Position numbers and translations under genes: made by a program. A DNA stretch of 64,000 bases from Owenia fusiformis (taxonomy: Eukaryota; Annelida; Polychaeta; Sabellida; Oweniidae), in assembly GCA_903813345.2 (NCBI GenBank), contig CAIIXF020000001.1:34939366-35003365 (forward strand), given 5' to 3'. Below the pieces are notes generated by a model that saw only the letters and a list, made by a program, of their open reading frames with translations, had not been told where the DNA came from and did no database searches. Positions 52,531-63,681 of this stretch are shown one piece after another. Position 1 is the first letter of the stretch, and the number at the start of each line of letters is the position of its first letter.

Positions 52531-53569
52531 CTGAATCAAACAAGGCATTAACACAACAAAATGTCACCACCTGATAATATAATTATTTAGTGATTGAAAA
52601 CGTCTTTACTAAGACTAAGTGAAAACCAAGGTATTTGTAAATTATTTCATGCATACGCTTTGAATTTGTTCATTGCATGTTAAGGTGATGACTCTGAGTT
52701 TTATAAGTGAATCTGACTACTTTTGAGCTAAGGCTATGTAAGAAATGCTCTACAATATGTTGCCATAGTAACAAATATCCATTCCATTGCTATGTTAAGC
52801 AGGTTGAGGATTGTGTAATTTCAAGGTTTAAAATCCCTTCTGTTTTGATCCTTTTAAAAAGTTGTTGTGCTCATTTCTCATTACATGAGAATGGAATTGG
52901 AATCATTGTGAATAACAGCAGTTTTCTGAATGAGATGTCCATGCATCATACTGCTTTTCTGATTCATATTCCTGGTCTCGAGATATAAAGGGACATTACT
53001 TACGGTTAGACAGATGGAATACATGTCCTGGTTCTACATTGCATCAGTGAGTAGTCTTAGAATGGATGAACCAATCCTATCATGGGATATATTATATAAT
53101 AATAATATTTATTGACACAACCTCATGTACATGTACAGTGTGGTATCGTCAGGCTAACTAAGTATAAGGAAATACATAAAAAATATATATATACATATTT
53201 ATACCACTCTAAGTCCAATTACAGTTGTATAACATGGGTCTATAACAACGATATACAGTGGAGAGTGGTATATCGTCATCGTATACAACTCCTCCGTATA
53301 CACTCCAGCGTATACCACTGTAGAAGTGCATTCTGGGAACTAATGAATAAAAAAATCACGAAAATGTTCATGATTACCTAGAATCAAGTGACGTCATAAA
53401 TGGTTCCGGCATGATTTGCTAGAATCAAGCCACGTCATAAATGGTTCGAGATCAACATCAGCATTATTGAGTTGGCTATGGGATATTTTTATGGTTTTTA
53501 ATTGTTTTGATTGTGTTCGAATCAACTGAACTTGAACTTAGAGTGGCATAATAAGATTATATAATGGTT

Positions 53570-53700
53570 CATTCTGTATATCGTGCATTTTATACTCTCG
53601 TGAGGATATAATATATTCACTCGTTCGCTACGCTCACTTGTGAATATATCATATACTCACTCGAGTATAAACACGATATACAGAAAGAACCATTATATAA
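53570..53700. repeat. Palindromic segment
   Basis: GTATATCGTG...TATACTCTCGTGAG faces CACTCGAGTATAAACACGAT, with a CGTTCGCTACGCTCAC core. It is flanked by inverted GGTTCATTCTGTATATCG / CAGAAAGAACC. Same style as 39580-39710. Confidence 0.6.
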
Positions 53701-53746
53701 CCTCATAATATTCATATATATGATACAGTGTGTACATTTTAATATT

Positions 53747-54494
53747 TTACAGGTTATTGGATATGAATTTCATTATGTCAGTCATGTTTGTTTTGTAAGA
53801 CATGATGTGGAGAAATTGCTGTTCATCTGTCATGGAATAAAATGTTGAACATGATTTAGATATTTTTTCGAATAAAATGTTCCTTGTTACAGAATATTTG
53901 TTACATTTCATGACAAAATGAAATTCATCTTTAATAGGTTTGTCAGAGTTGTTGCATTTAGTACAGTGACGATTTTCAAATTTGACATGTTTACGACGTC
54001 CTTTTTCCACCTCAAGATAATGGTCACTTATACGAAGCTTTGTGAATTTTACTCTACTATATACATTTTGTGTTGAAGTTAAGTATTTTTCTAAAGTCAG
54101 TTCTGGTTTAAATTTAACATAAGTCCTTAGTTTGTTATTAAATCGTGGATTTTGACTAGATGAAGATTTTGATTTCCATTGTGATTTGATCTTTAATGAT
54201 AACTTTTGCTCCACCAGTTTTATGAAATAATATTAATATTATCAATATTATCAATATTATCAAGGATATGTTTAATGTGAGTTTACCATTTACTCTTTGA
54301 CTTTGTGTGAAGAAACACCTTTTTGACTAATCTCTCATCTGATAAAGTTTGAATATGAGCCCAATATTTTAACATGCTGAGTTGAATAAAGTATGACATA
54401 GGTAATCTTCCCAGTTCACCTAGAATAGCTAAGTTGCTACATGTTCTCGAGACTCCAAGGATCCATCGGCTACATTTTAGATTGATTATTTCAG
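53747..54494 (-). pseudogene. LINE reverse transcriptase, C-terminal part
   Basis: Resumes after the insertion with TEIINLKCSRWILGVSRTCS and LAILGELGRLPM, stops at 54283, then continues in an open frame (54214-53747) with CTKCNNSDKPIKDEFHFVMKC. A TATTGATAA microsatellite expansion at 54231-54264 separates the two and probably caused the break. The ending matches the LINE fragment at 5918-6181. Confidence 0.75.
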
Positions 54495-54499
54495 TTTTT

Positions 54500-55718
54500 A
54501 TCCCATCGAACGAAGTTCGGAGGGATATAGGGAACGCCTCCGTCCGTCCATCCGTCCGTCCGTACGTACGTCTGTACGTACGTCCGTCCGTCTGTCCGTC
54601 CGTCTGTCCGTCCGTCCGTCTGTCCGCCCGTCCGTCCGGGCAATAACTCAAATACGGTGGGCCAGATTTTGTTCATATTTTGTACACATATACCCTATGG
54701 GGTTAGAAGTTCTGCTCGAAAGCCGATTTTCAAAATGGCCGCTCATTTCAAAATGGCGGCCATTTTAGTGACGATTTTACAGTAATTTAGGTGCAATATG
54801 TAAAACTGTAATAGCAATATGTTTTAAATGTAAAAAAATTATAAAGGATGTTAATAATGCTACAAATGTAGATATTAAAGAAGCACATGGCAGCCATCTT
54901 GAAAAAATGGCGGCCTTTACTCGTCATTTTACGATTTTTGCTGTAACTCAAAAAGTAGTGGAGCGATTTTGTTCATATTTGGTATGTGGATACTATAAGC
55001 ATTGCACACTGTCCAAAGACACTTTTGGTAGAAGGCGGCCATTTTTCAAAATGGCCGCCATTTTAACGTATTTTACTATAACTCGAAAAGTAGGGGAGCG
55101 ATTTTGTTCATATTTGGTATGTGAATACTATAAGCATGGCACACTGTCCTATGACACTTTTGGTAGAAGGTGGCCATTTTGAAAAAAAAATTGAAAAATG
55201 GCCACCATTTTAACATATTTCACTATAACTTTAAAAGCAGTGGAGCGATTTTGTTCATATTTGGTATGTGAATACTATAACCATGGCACACTGTCCTATG
55301 ACACTTTTGGTAGAAGGTGGCCATTTTGAAAACAATTTTGAAAAATGGCTGCCATTTTAACGTATTTTACTATAACTCGAAAAGTAGTGGAGCGATTTTT
55401 TCATAATTGATATGTGAATACTTTAAGCATGGCACATTGTCTAATAAAACTTTAGGGAGTAGTCGGCCATTTTGAAAAATGGCCATCATTTTTATGTGTG
55501 TTATTTTACAAGCATGTGTGCGATTTTTCAAAAATTTTAGAGGTGGCTACTTAAAAGCATATTATTTCTTCTGATGACAACTTGGCTAGTGAGCAACCAT
55601 TTTGAAAATGGTGGCCTTTCTGGTGTGTTGTTTTATGATATTTGCGCTTCGTTTGTAAAAATGCCAGCCATTTCTGTTCGATGGGATTCGCTACGCTTTG
55701 GCGTTGCCGTTGTTCTGG
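54500..55718 (+). mobile_element. Hairpin-headed element (TATCCC type), best-preserved copy, nested in a LINE
   Basis: Head TATCCC-AT-CGAAC-GAA-GTTCG-GA-GGGATA (54499-54527), then a GTCC/GTCTG/GTAC tract to about 54640. The body (about 54700-55480) has four to five tandem units of roughly 110-130 bp with GTAGTGGAGCGATTTTGTTC, GACACTTTTGGTAGAAGG and AATGGCGGCCATTTT. The arm GTTCGATGGGAT recurs near 55676, followed by the tail to CCGTTGTTCTGG. TTTTT flanks both sides. 1,219 bp, no coding sequence, so mobilised in trans if at all. Confidence 0.85.
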
Positions 55719-55723
55719 TTTTT

Positions 55724-56335
55724 CCTGAAATCAAAGTTATTAAGTATGTTAAAAGATGTGCCCCAAATTTCGCTACCATAAGTAAGAATAGGTTTGATGC
55801 ATGCATCAAATAGATGTAAGATTAGCTTTATTGATTTGACATTAGCAGAATAAAGAGTGTGTTTTAGACTATTCCAAGCTTTTTGAGCTTTTAGGGCCAA
55901 TTCCTGGCCAGCTAGCTTAACGCCATCTTTCGAGAATTTCAATCCTAGGTATGTGTAAGAGTCTGTGCTCTTTAGCTTTTTGCCATTATATAGGAACTCT
56001 TTTTTGATTTCTGTACCAATTGTTATGATTTTTGATTTTTCTACATTGATAGATAGTTTCCATTTGGAACAATAATCTTGAAGTTTTATCAGATTTCTCT
56101 GCATTTCATCATGTGATGTTGAAAAAATTACGAGATCATCAGCATATAAGAGTGAGTTTATCATAAAATCTTTAGCTACTGAGATACCATGATGCATCCC
56201 AGAGCTTAGAGTATCGACAATATCATTGATGTAACAATTGAATAGGATGGGAGACAGACAATTTCCTTGTTTTACTCCAATATTACATGGTAAAGAGTCT
56301 GTATGACCTTGCGAGAGTTTTATATCAAGAACCAT
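55724..56335 (-). pseudogene. LINE reverse transcriptase, central part
   Basis: Minus frame from 56335 (open further to about 56372). It contains GVKQGNCLSPILFNCYINDI (RT block 4), LLYADDLVIFS (block 5, catalytic YADD), KWKLSINVEKSKII and YTYLGLKFSKDG (later blocks), then ACIKPILTYGSEIWG. The RT core residues look intact, but the N-terminal blocks and endonuclease are absent, so the copy cannot be autonomous. Confidence 0.85.
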
Positions 56336-56696
56336 GGAATTGGGGTTCTCTTTATAATCAGATCTAGCCAGTGAGATTACCCATAGGCTCCATGTTATAA
56401 AATCACAAAAAGTGAAATATATTTTTTGTGTTGGTAAGATTATATTTTCTTATTCTGGTAAAAGTTTCAGTTGGATAATTATAAGACACATAATGATAAT
56501 ATTAAAATTTATCAACTTAAACTGAAGAATATTCAAGTTTAAGGGACCATTCTAGCATATCTGCCAGTGCCAGGCTATGAAATCTGACTTCAATTAGTCA
56601 CCTGGTAATTAAACTGGTAACCAAGAGAGTAGTACTTTCATCTTGGTTATATTCAGATTAAATAAAAAAAATTATTTGAGTAACCTGGGTGCTTAC

Positions 56697-56951
56697 CCCT
56701 GATTTCAAATACATTACTGTATTTTTCCTAAGTTGAACTGCACTATTATTCAATGTTTTCTGCTTTTTCATCGGGAACTGTACCAAAACGCTATGGAAGA
56801 AACAGTTCCCATCATATGGTACGGTCTGCAATAACGAAAACCCGATCTTCCTACATGATGCCAAAAAGTTGGAAAGTCGCCTCTCTCTGTAGTTCTCTTC
56901 GGACTTCGACAAGGAGAGTGATACTGCTACTGCAGAGTCGAAATCATTCAT
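56697..56951 (-). CDS. OTU-domain cysteine protease exon with UIM-like segment
   Basis: Minus strand: acceptor TTTTTAACAG, 85 codons, donor CAGGG|GTAAGC, phase 0-0. It begins MNDFDSAVAVSLSLSKSEEN, where D-F-D and A-V-x-x-S resemble a ubiquitin-interacting motif. Then comes LLQTVPYDGNCFFHSVLVQF, the OTU active-site block with Asp47 and nucleophile Cys50 (numbered from the exon's Met), and AVQLRKNTVMYL, the following conserved helix. The catalytic His would lie in a later exon and is not seen. OTU proteins remove ubiquitin or act as viral/transposon proteases. Both an ordinary gene and a transposon-encoded gene are possible, and the ATG at the exon start could be a true start. Confidence 0.7.
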
Positions 56952-57558
56952 CTGTTAAAAACAATATCAGATCTACTATTGATTTGATATGAGCCATTCC
57001 ATTTGAAAATTGTATGGATGCAATGCCCTGGATCCACAAGAAATTTTCATCCATACCCCCAAGAATTTTGCATCCATGCCCACAGAATTCTGCTTTCATA
57101 TTGTTAATATTTTTCCTTCAGTACATCAATATTGTAAACTTCGTTATGATTGTATCCAGGTTCATCTCATTCTCCCTGTAAAACATTTATCTTTCAAGTA
57201 AAATCTGACTTGATATGTTATTTCTTTGGTGTTTCTTCCTGCAAAAGCCATTTTACATCCTCTATGGCATGAATCATAATAGATTTTGTAGAATAAGTTC
57301 AATATTAATTGATCGTGCATCATCTCTTGTTTATATAAATCTAAACAATGAAGAAAATTGTTCAAATATACATATACACCTACATGTATACAAACATGAG
57401 TGACAACAATATAGCCCCACACTAAGTTGTAGGAACTTAAAAATGCAAATGTTTCCCTTAAAATTCTGATTTCCTCCACTGAACAAACTGAGAACCAAGT
57501 ATCTCACGAATCTTGAAAAACTAAGCAAAGTATAAGCATTATGTTTGAATTTCCTTAC

Positions 57559-57650
57559 ATGTTCTTTATGAACTCCTCTATCTCTTCTTCAAGTGAATAT
57601 GGAACTCCATCTGAGACTTTATCTGGAACATCTTTTTTGACATCCTCTTT
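57559..57650 (-). CDS. Possible upstream exon of the OTU gene
   Basis: Minus strand: acceptor TTATCTTTTCAG, then KEDVKKDVPDKVSDGVPYSL and EEEIEEFIKNM, donor ACAT|GTAAGG. It ends in phase 2 whereas the OTU exon begins in phase 0, so the two cannot join directly. An intervening exon, a different border or an unrelated transcript is required. Confidence 0.38.
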
Positions 57651-57814
57651 CTGAAAAGATAAATGTTGTTTGTAGTGGTTGAAACCTGATATGATATTTC
57701 TCTGGTACCAATAATAGCATAGCAATATCAACAGGTTATTTAAGTTCCGCTCCACAGCCAATCACAGATTACACCTCAGTGGTAGGCTGGTGATTACAAT
57801 GCCTATGAGTATTC

Positions 57815-57890
57815 ACATATCAAATATCAACAAAATCGCTCCATTACTTTTCAAGTTATAGTAAAAATTGTAAAATAGCTTGTAACCAGG
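57815..57890 (-). mobile_element. Small reverse fragment of the TATCCC-type element
   Basis: GAGTATTCACATATCAAATA and CAAAATCGCTCCATTACTTT are the reverse complement of the body unit of the 54500 element. No head or tail. Confidence 0.6.
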
Positions 57891-58780
57891 GAAAAAAAGT
57901 TACTACCCGTAGACCTTAAGTATCAAAATATAGCTTAGAGTATTGAGAATTAACTGCAGTTCAAATATTAGGTGAACTATTGCACCAAATCAATGATTAT
58001 GAGTAAAAACAAAACCGGGAGTAAAACCGGAAGTCAAAAGAGTTACGGCACTTTCGGTTACCATATATAGTATGAATGATGGTGCCCACTATGAGAAATT
58101 GCCATGATGAAGTCCTTTCCAATTCAGCTAAGAGATAAATCATGGCCAGTAGCCACTGAACTTTTGAAGTGTATTATTCAGTAAACCTTTGCCCTGTACG
58201 AAGCTTTAAAAGGGACATATTTTTCAAATTAAAAAAAAAATCAATTTTAATTTTTCAAATCTCAAAAAAACTTATAAAAATTCACAAAGTACTTATATAA
58301 AATCTAAAAACTTTAATAAAACACAATTTTAGTTTTGTAATATATCAAAATATTAAATGAAAAATCGATTTTTCTGTTTTAAATCTAAAAAACTTATAAA
58401 AATTCACAAAATACTTATCTAAAATCTAAAAACTTGAATGAAACAGGATTTGATTTTTGTAATTTCGAAATTCATTTTTCAATTTATTTATTTTTTATAT
58501 TTATGGAAAAATACCTAGATTACTTTAAAGAAATCAAATTAGTTTACAGATTTTAAAAATAGTTTTATAAAATACGATGGGACTTTTGCAATTCAAAATA
58601 TTATTTTCAAAATAATTTTCCAAAAGTATAGAACTATAAAAATAATTTTGCAAAATAAAAAATAATTTTACAAAACTAATATTGAAAATGCATAAGTATT
58701 TTAATTTTACAAAAGTCTTCTGTAAAGGAGATTTTGTAGAATCTAGATGCGGCGTGTCATGACTTATAATCGAAGAAGAA
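57891..58780. other. Region between the divergent OTU and integrase genes
   Basis: Very AT-rich. A block at about 58255-58340 (AAAACTTATAAAAATTCACA, ACTTATATAAAATCTAAAAA) is duplicated at about 58385-58460. It would hold the promoters of both genes if they are divergently transcribed; no core promoter motif can be assigned with confidence. Confidence 0.45.
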
Positions 58781-60648
58781 ATGGAGTCAGATCGAGATGA
58801 ATGTATAGCCACATACTTTGAAGACGGTTTTACGTACAAGGAGATCGGCATGTTGTTAAAGTTCCGTCATGGAATTACACTTTCGGAGAGACAGATCAAG
58901 AGGGATTTAAAGAAGATGGGGCTCTCAAGAAAATTCGATAAAACTGCCATTGGCACAGTTGCTGACGCTATCATTCAAGAGATAGATCATGGCAGTGGGT
59001 CAGCAATGGGATACCGGAGTATGCATGGCAAAATCACAAAAGTCCATGGGTAAGTCAATTGATTGATCAATCTCCACAATTTTACCATCGGGGAAGTATC
59101 AATGTCCTGATTCCGGAATCGAGAATAGTATCTGGTACCCCGAATCCCGATTGTAAAATTGTGGAGATTGGATTTGAAAAATCAGCCCCACATTTATGAG
59201 GTACATGTATGGGAAGGCATAGGCTGGAATGTGATTCCGCCAATCAGATCACTTTAAGGCCAGCAACTATTCTGCCGTCAACTGAATACTTTTCTTGAAA
59301 ATACCTACTGTATGCTGCCCATCAAGTCAGTTCAACATACACCAGTACTCAATACATGTTACCTAGGTCATCTCAGTACCTGTACCTGTCGCTTAGTTTT
59401 CATTGAAGGCAAACTCAATTATTAAAAAGATGTCATCATGACGTTTGAAACCGTTGCCACTTGTGGCATAAGTTAAAAAAGTTGTGTCGTATCTTAATCT
59501 CAGTACATGTATTTTCCCCTTTTTGGTCCTCGTCATCTCATTTTCTGGTATATGTCACCTCAGAGTGCTGTTGTTTCATTTTCTGTTACCCATCAATTCA
59601 GTTGTTCCCGTCAACTCAGTTTTGTACCTGTCATCCCGCCCAATAAGATACTCATAAAGTTCTTTACCATTATACTGTATTTCACTATTTTATCTCCCCT
59701 TTTTCTGGCATAAAATAAAGTATGACAGCTTTTGTGAATTGCAGGCTGAAAACAGATCATGAAACAATTCGCCGTTTGCTCTCAGTTCTTGACCCAGAAG
59801 GTGTACACAAACGATCAACGAGACGCTTACAAAGGCGACAATATACATCTGAAGGGAGCAACTATATATGGCATATTGATGGCTGGGATAAACTAACTCC
59901 ATATGGTTTAACTGTCCATGGATGCTTGGATGGATTCAGTAGAAGAATATTGTGGCTCAAAGCAGGATCTTCAAATAAAAACTCTATGTTAATTTGCAAA
60001 TACTTTTGCGATTGTGTTAAAAATGTAAATGGTATTCCAAAGATTGTTCGCGCAGATCGGGGGACTGAGAATGTCAAGGTTGAACTGCTTCAAACTGTTC
60101 TACGCTCTGTAAATGATGACTGTTCATGTAAAGTTGCATTTCTGTATGGAAAATCAACTGCAAACCAGAGAATAGAAAGTTTCTGGAGTAAATTTCCAAT
60201 ATATGGAGCAGCAATGTGGATATCTCACTGCCGCCAGCTGTTAGATGTTGGCATTATTGACAATTCAAACATACTAGACATTGAGTGTATGAGATATTGT
60301 TACATGGATCTACTGCAAAGAGAACTTGACACAACGCAAAGAATGTGGAATACACACCATATTCAAAAATCAAAATCTGTCAGTTCAGTTAATGGGAAAC
60401 CAGATATTCTGTACTTTGCCCCTGAAGAATTTGGACATAAGGATGTGTTGCAAAAGATTGACCAAGAAATATTTGCTCAGTTAGAATCTGACAATACTTG
60501 TGTTGTAGAAACTAACAAGGAACACTTCAAAGAATTATTCCAAATGCTTATGGAGGAAAGTGGAAAATCAACCCCTAACACATTAGAGGAGGCAAGAGAG
60601 TTGCTGGTTTTTCTGTTAGATAAAATTAATCATGAACTGCAACAATAA
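58781..60648 (+). CDS. Integrase core-domain protein with N-terminal HTH (two exons)
   Basis: Exons 58781-59049 and 59745-60648 join in phase 2 across GTAAGT...TTGCAG into 390 residues. N-terminal helix-turn-helix: YFEDGFTYKEIGMLLKFRHG and LSERQIKRDLKKMGL. The RNase-H-like core has WHIDGWD (Asp at 59878), VRADRGTEN (Asp at 60055) and NQRIESFW (Glu at 60175), a D58D39E triad, with HGCLDGFSRRILWLKAG between. The C-terminal region carries ELDTTQRMWNTHHI and GKPDILYFAPEEFG. It belongs to the large family of animal integrase-core proteins of unknown role, related to DDE transposases and retroviral-type integrases. All three acidic residues and the frame are intact, so it is either recently mobile or under selection. 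No RT, Gag or flanking terminal repeats were found. Confidence 0.88.
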
Positions 60649-61760
60649 TCCATTGAATAAGCTTATTCACATCAGTAGGCTTTCAGATTTTTTGAATCAA
60701 GCCTGAAGTGTTGATGTTTTACAATTCTGTATAATTTGGTCGTAAAGCTGTTAATTGTAATGATTTTTCAAGTGGTTGGAAGTTTTCAGGTAGTTTGTCG
60801 GTGCAAGGGTTTTTTCAAAATATCACCAAATGGCTAACTCCTACTTTGAATTGCAATTCTTTCATTTCTATGTCAGTGCATCCATCTGTTTTTTTGTTGA
60901 AAATACAAGAGGTGAGTGAGTGAACAGCCAATTTGAAATTGTTAAATGGATGTTATAAAAAATGACTTTGGGTGCATTAGACTAGTATTATGCAATGCAA
61001 TTATATGAAATACTGTGTAATTAGCTGGAATTGGACACCTTTCCTTGCATAACATGAGCTCCTCTTTCGGTGGGATAATAATCGTATTGAATATATTGAT
61101 AATGTTCATTCATTTCCAGTTTTTATGTCACCACCAAAAGTGGTGACATATTGTTATGGTCTCGTGGTCTGTTTTTTGTTACGGCGGTTGGTGTCTGGTA
61201 TCTGGTCTGTAACAAATTCTTACAACTTTCAATAACTTTACAAATACTGTTTAGACTGACTTCAATTTTTTTCTGAAGCATCTACAAGGTCTTAGAAGTG
61301 CATATCTGACTTAAAATATGAGATTTGACCTTCAATGACCTTCTCAAGATCAACAAAAAAAGGTCAAAAAGGTCTTTTTTCAACTTGCTTCAAATTGACA
61401 AAATTTTTTTCCAAATCATCTACAAGTTCTCAGGAATTCAAATCTGACTTTAGATTTACGATTTGACCTTTAATGACCTTCTCAAGGTCAAAACGGTCTT
61501 TTTTACTCTGCTTCAAATTGCACAATTTTTTTTTCAAAATCATCTACAAGTTTTCTGAAGTTCAAATCAGACTTTAGATTTAAGGTTTGATGTGCTTTAA
61601 ATTGACCAAATTGTTTTAGGTGGTGACATTTTGTCATGTTAATGCCTTGTTCTTATTCCAGTCTATTGGGATGCACTGGAGTTTTACTTTTCCACTGTGG
61701 CCACCCTGTACAATATGCCATTATACTTGTGGGACAAATAAAATGAAATAAAAACACTTA
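60649..61760 (+). other. Probable 3' UTR of the integrase gene
   Basis: Non-coding after TAA 60646-60648. AATAAA-type signals at about 61736-61754 (ACAAATAAAATGAAATAAAA) could be the polyadenylation signal. A hairpin-headed element occupies 61121-61655. Confidence 0.4.
61121..61655 (+). mobile_element. Hairpin-headed element (TATGTCACCAC type)
   Basis: Head TATGTCACCAC-CAAAA-GTGGTGACATA, a perfect 11-bp stem (61124-61150). The arm GGTGGTGACAT recurs at 61619-61629, then a tail GCCTTGTTCTT. The body shares TTGCTTCAAATTGAC and ATCATCTACAAGTTCTCAGG with 34300-34560 and 37160-37440. It is flanked by 7-bp direct repeats TTCCAGT (61114-61120 and 61656-61662), consistent with a target duplication. 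Confidence 0.8.
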
Positions 61761-62714
61761 GCATTTTAGTATCTCATTATATTTCTCATAACTAATATTA
61801 CACAGAATAAGGTATTTCTGAATTATACACACCAAGATGCACTAGGACTCAGTATTCCTTAAAAAGTAACATCATTATTTAATTCTTTGCAACTGCAAAT
61901 ATTGTTCTTCTTCGTTCTTTGGGATAATGAATGCATCTTAAGAAATTTAACTTATAAACTAAAAAGTACTTGTTATTTTGATACAAGTGTCAGATACTCT
62001 AGTTTACAATTATAAATCAGAGATTTAAAGAAAATTTGCTTCATTCTTTCTAAATATGGTATAAAAATGACATGGTATAATGATGTTTGGCATGTTCAAA
62101 ATATTGGCAATATTTTACATGCTTCGAAGAGTAATTCTTAACATGATGTAACAGCAATCAATTTACAACAGATAAACTTCAGCTTAAATTATGCACAAAT
62201 CAAGTACTGAACCGATTTCTTAATTGGCAATACAACTTACAGAAATCTCCACATTCTATCCACAATTCACACTTACATGTAAATTCACATTTTCAGCATC
62301 TAGTAGTATTACATCACACAATCCATAGCAACAATAATCAACATCTTAAATTATTCAGGAATGTATATGATATACCTAATAACAGCTCTCATACAGTCAT
62401 CAAAATTTAGTAATCAAAGTTTGTATAGAATCGTCTAATTGTTAATACTAAGTACTGTACAGGAACACTTAAAAATATCTTAAAACAAACTTTCTCAAGT
62501 ACCTTTTTCATAGGCAAGCTAATGCTATAGGTATATTGATCATGACTAAATAAATATTTTTAAAAAGCTTTCAGAATCAGACTACAAGTGGTCCCACAAT
62601 GTGTTGGACATGCATCCATTTTAGCTATAAAAATAGCAATCACATTTGAGTATTCATAGTCAATAACATATGTCACAATTTTGATTGCATTTCTCTTCTT
62701 AGGAATGATAAATA
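61761..62714. other. Non-coding, nothing recognised
   Basis: AT-rich sequence without supported genes, tandem repeats or inverted repeats. Confidence 0.5.
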
Positions 62715-63321
62715 CAGGGCGACTCAAAAAAAAATGACACCCACCTTTCGTTGCATAACTTGTTGGTCTATGGTCATACAGACTTGTCATTTAGCACATT
62801 TAAAGAAGACATAATGTGTAAAGACCTCAAGACATTTCAGATGTGTAGCTCAAATGGATCAAATTTTATGAGCGTTACAAGATTTGTTCCATATGACATA
62901 TATGACGTACATTCCTTTGTAGGCGAACATGAATTCTACAGGCAAAGTTGTTGATTACCCTTACACATTGAGATATGGCCCTGATCTTCCTTGTAATTTC
63001 TCTCTTTAAGTCAGCTGTTTTGGGGATGTTTTGTCTCATACATATGGTCCTTTAAATACCCCGAGGTAAAAATTTGGTGGGTTAATATCAGGGGAATGGG
63101 GTGCCCACTCAATCTCAGATCTGCGGCTAATGAGAAAGTCTCCAAAGTGAGAATTTATTGTAATGCTCATAAAATTTAAACCACTTGAGCTACATATCTG
63201 AAATTTCTCGAGGTGCTTACGCATTATGTCTACTTCAAATGTGCTAAAGGACAAGTCTATATGGTAATGGACAAATAAATTATGCAGCATAAGGTGGGTG
63301 TCATTTTTTGCGTCACCCTTG
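62715..63321 (-). mobile_element. Mariner-derived element with ~170-bp inverted repeats and transposase remnant
   Basis: TA (62713-62714) and TA (63322-63323) flank ends CAGGGCGACTCAAAAAAAAA and, inverted, CATTTTTTGCGTCACCCTTG. Inverted similarity extends from about 62715-62885 to 63150-63321. The minus strand at about 63040-63150 encodes ISRRSEIEWAPHSPDINPPN, the WxPxSPDLNPxD block of mariner-family transposases. The remaining transposase is deleted, giving a 607-bp internally deleted copy. Confidence 0.85.
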
Positions 63322-63681
63322 TACATGATGAACGTCATCCAAATATATCCTATTTTAAGAAAATACACAAATTAACAATGTTTGGTCATCAACTGTTTCA
63401 ATTTTGCTGGAGTTCTAATGAGATTGTGTGAGACTGGACCCAAAGCTATCCTATTTACACTGTAGAACTACTCCATAGTCAACTTTATTAGACCACAAGA
63501 ATAATATTACGTCATAGTCAGTGCTCTCTCATGTTAAATCTTTTTGACACTATGCCTGACACATATTCACTGTACCCTCCACTGTCCACTATTCACAAAA
63601 CAGCCCCATTTTAATCCACTATGTTATAGAAGCGTCTGCAGTCTCCTTTGCCTTCAAACTAATCATCAAACTAGACAACAC

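Larger units (their letters stand above)
53725..56372 (-). mobile_element. 5'-truncated non-LTR retrotransposon (LINE), split by a nested element
   Basis: Minus-strand element in two parts, 56372-55724 and 54494-53725, separated by the hairpin-headed element 54500-55718. It carries reverse-transcriptase motifs and a terminal Cys-rich motif (see sub-entries). The 5' end lacks the endonuclease and the first RT blocks. It lies in the intron between the OTU-gene candidate exons 56697-56951 and 52327-52530. Confidence 0.85.
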
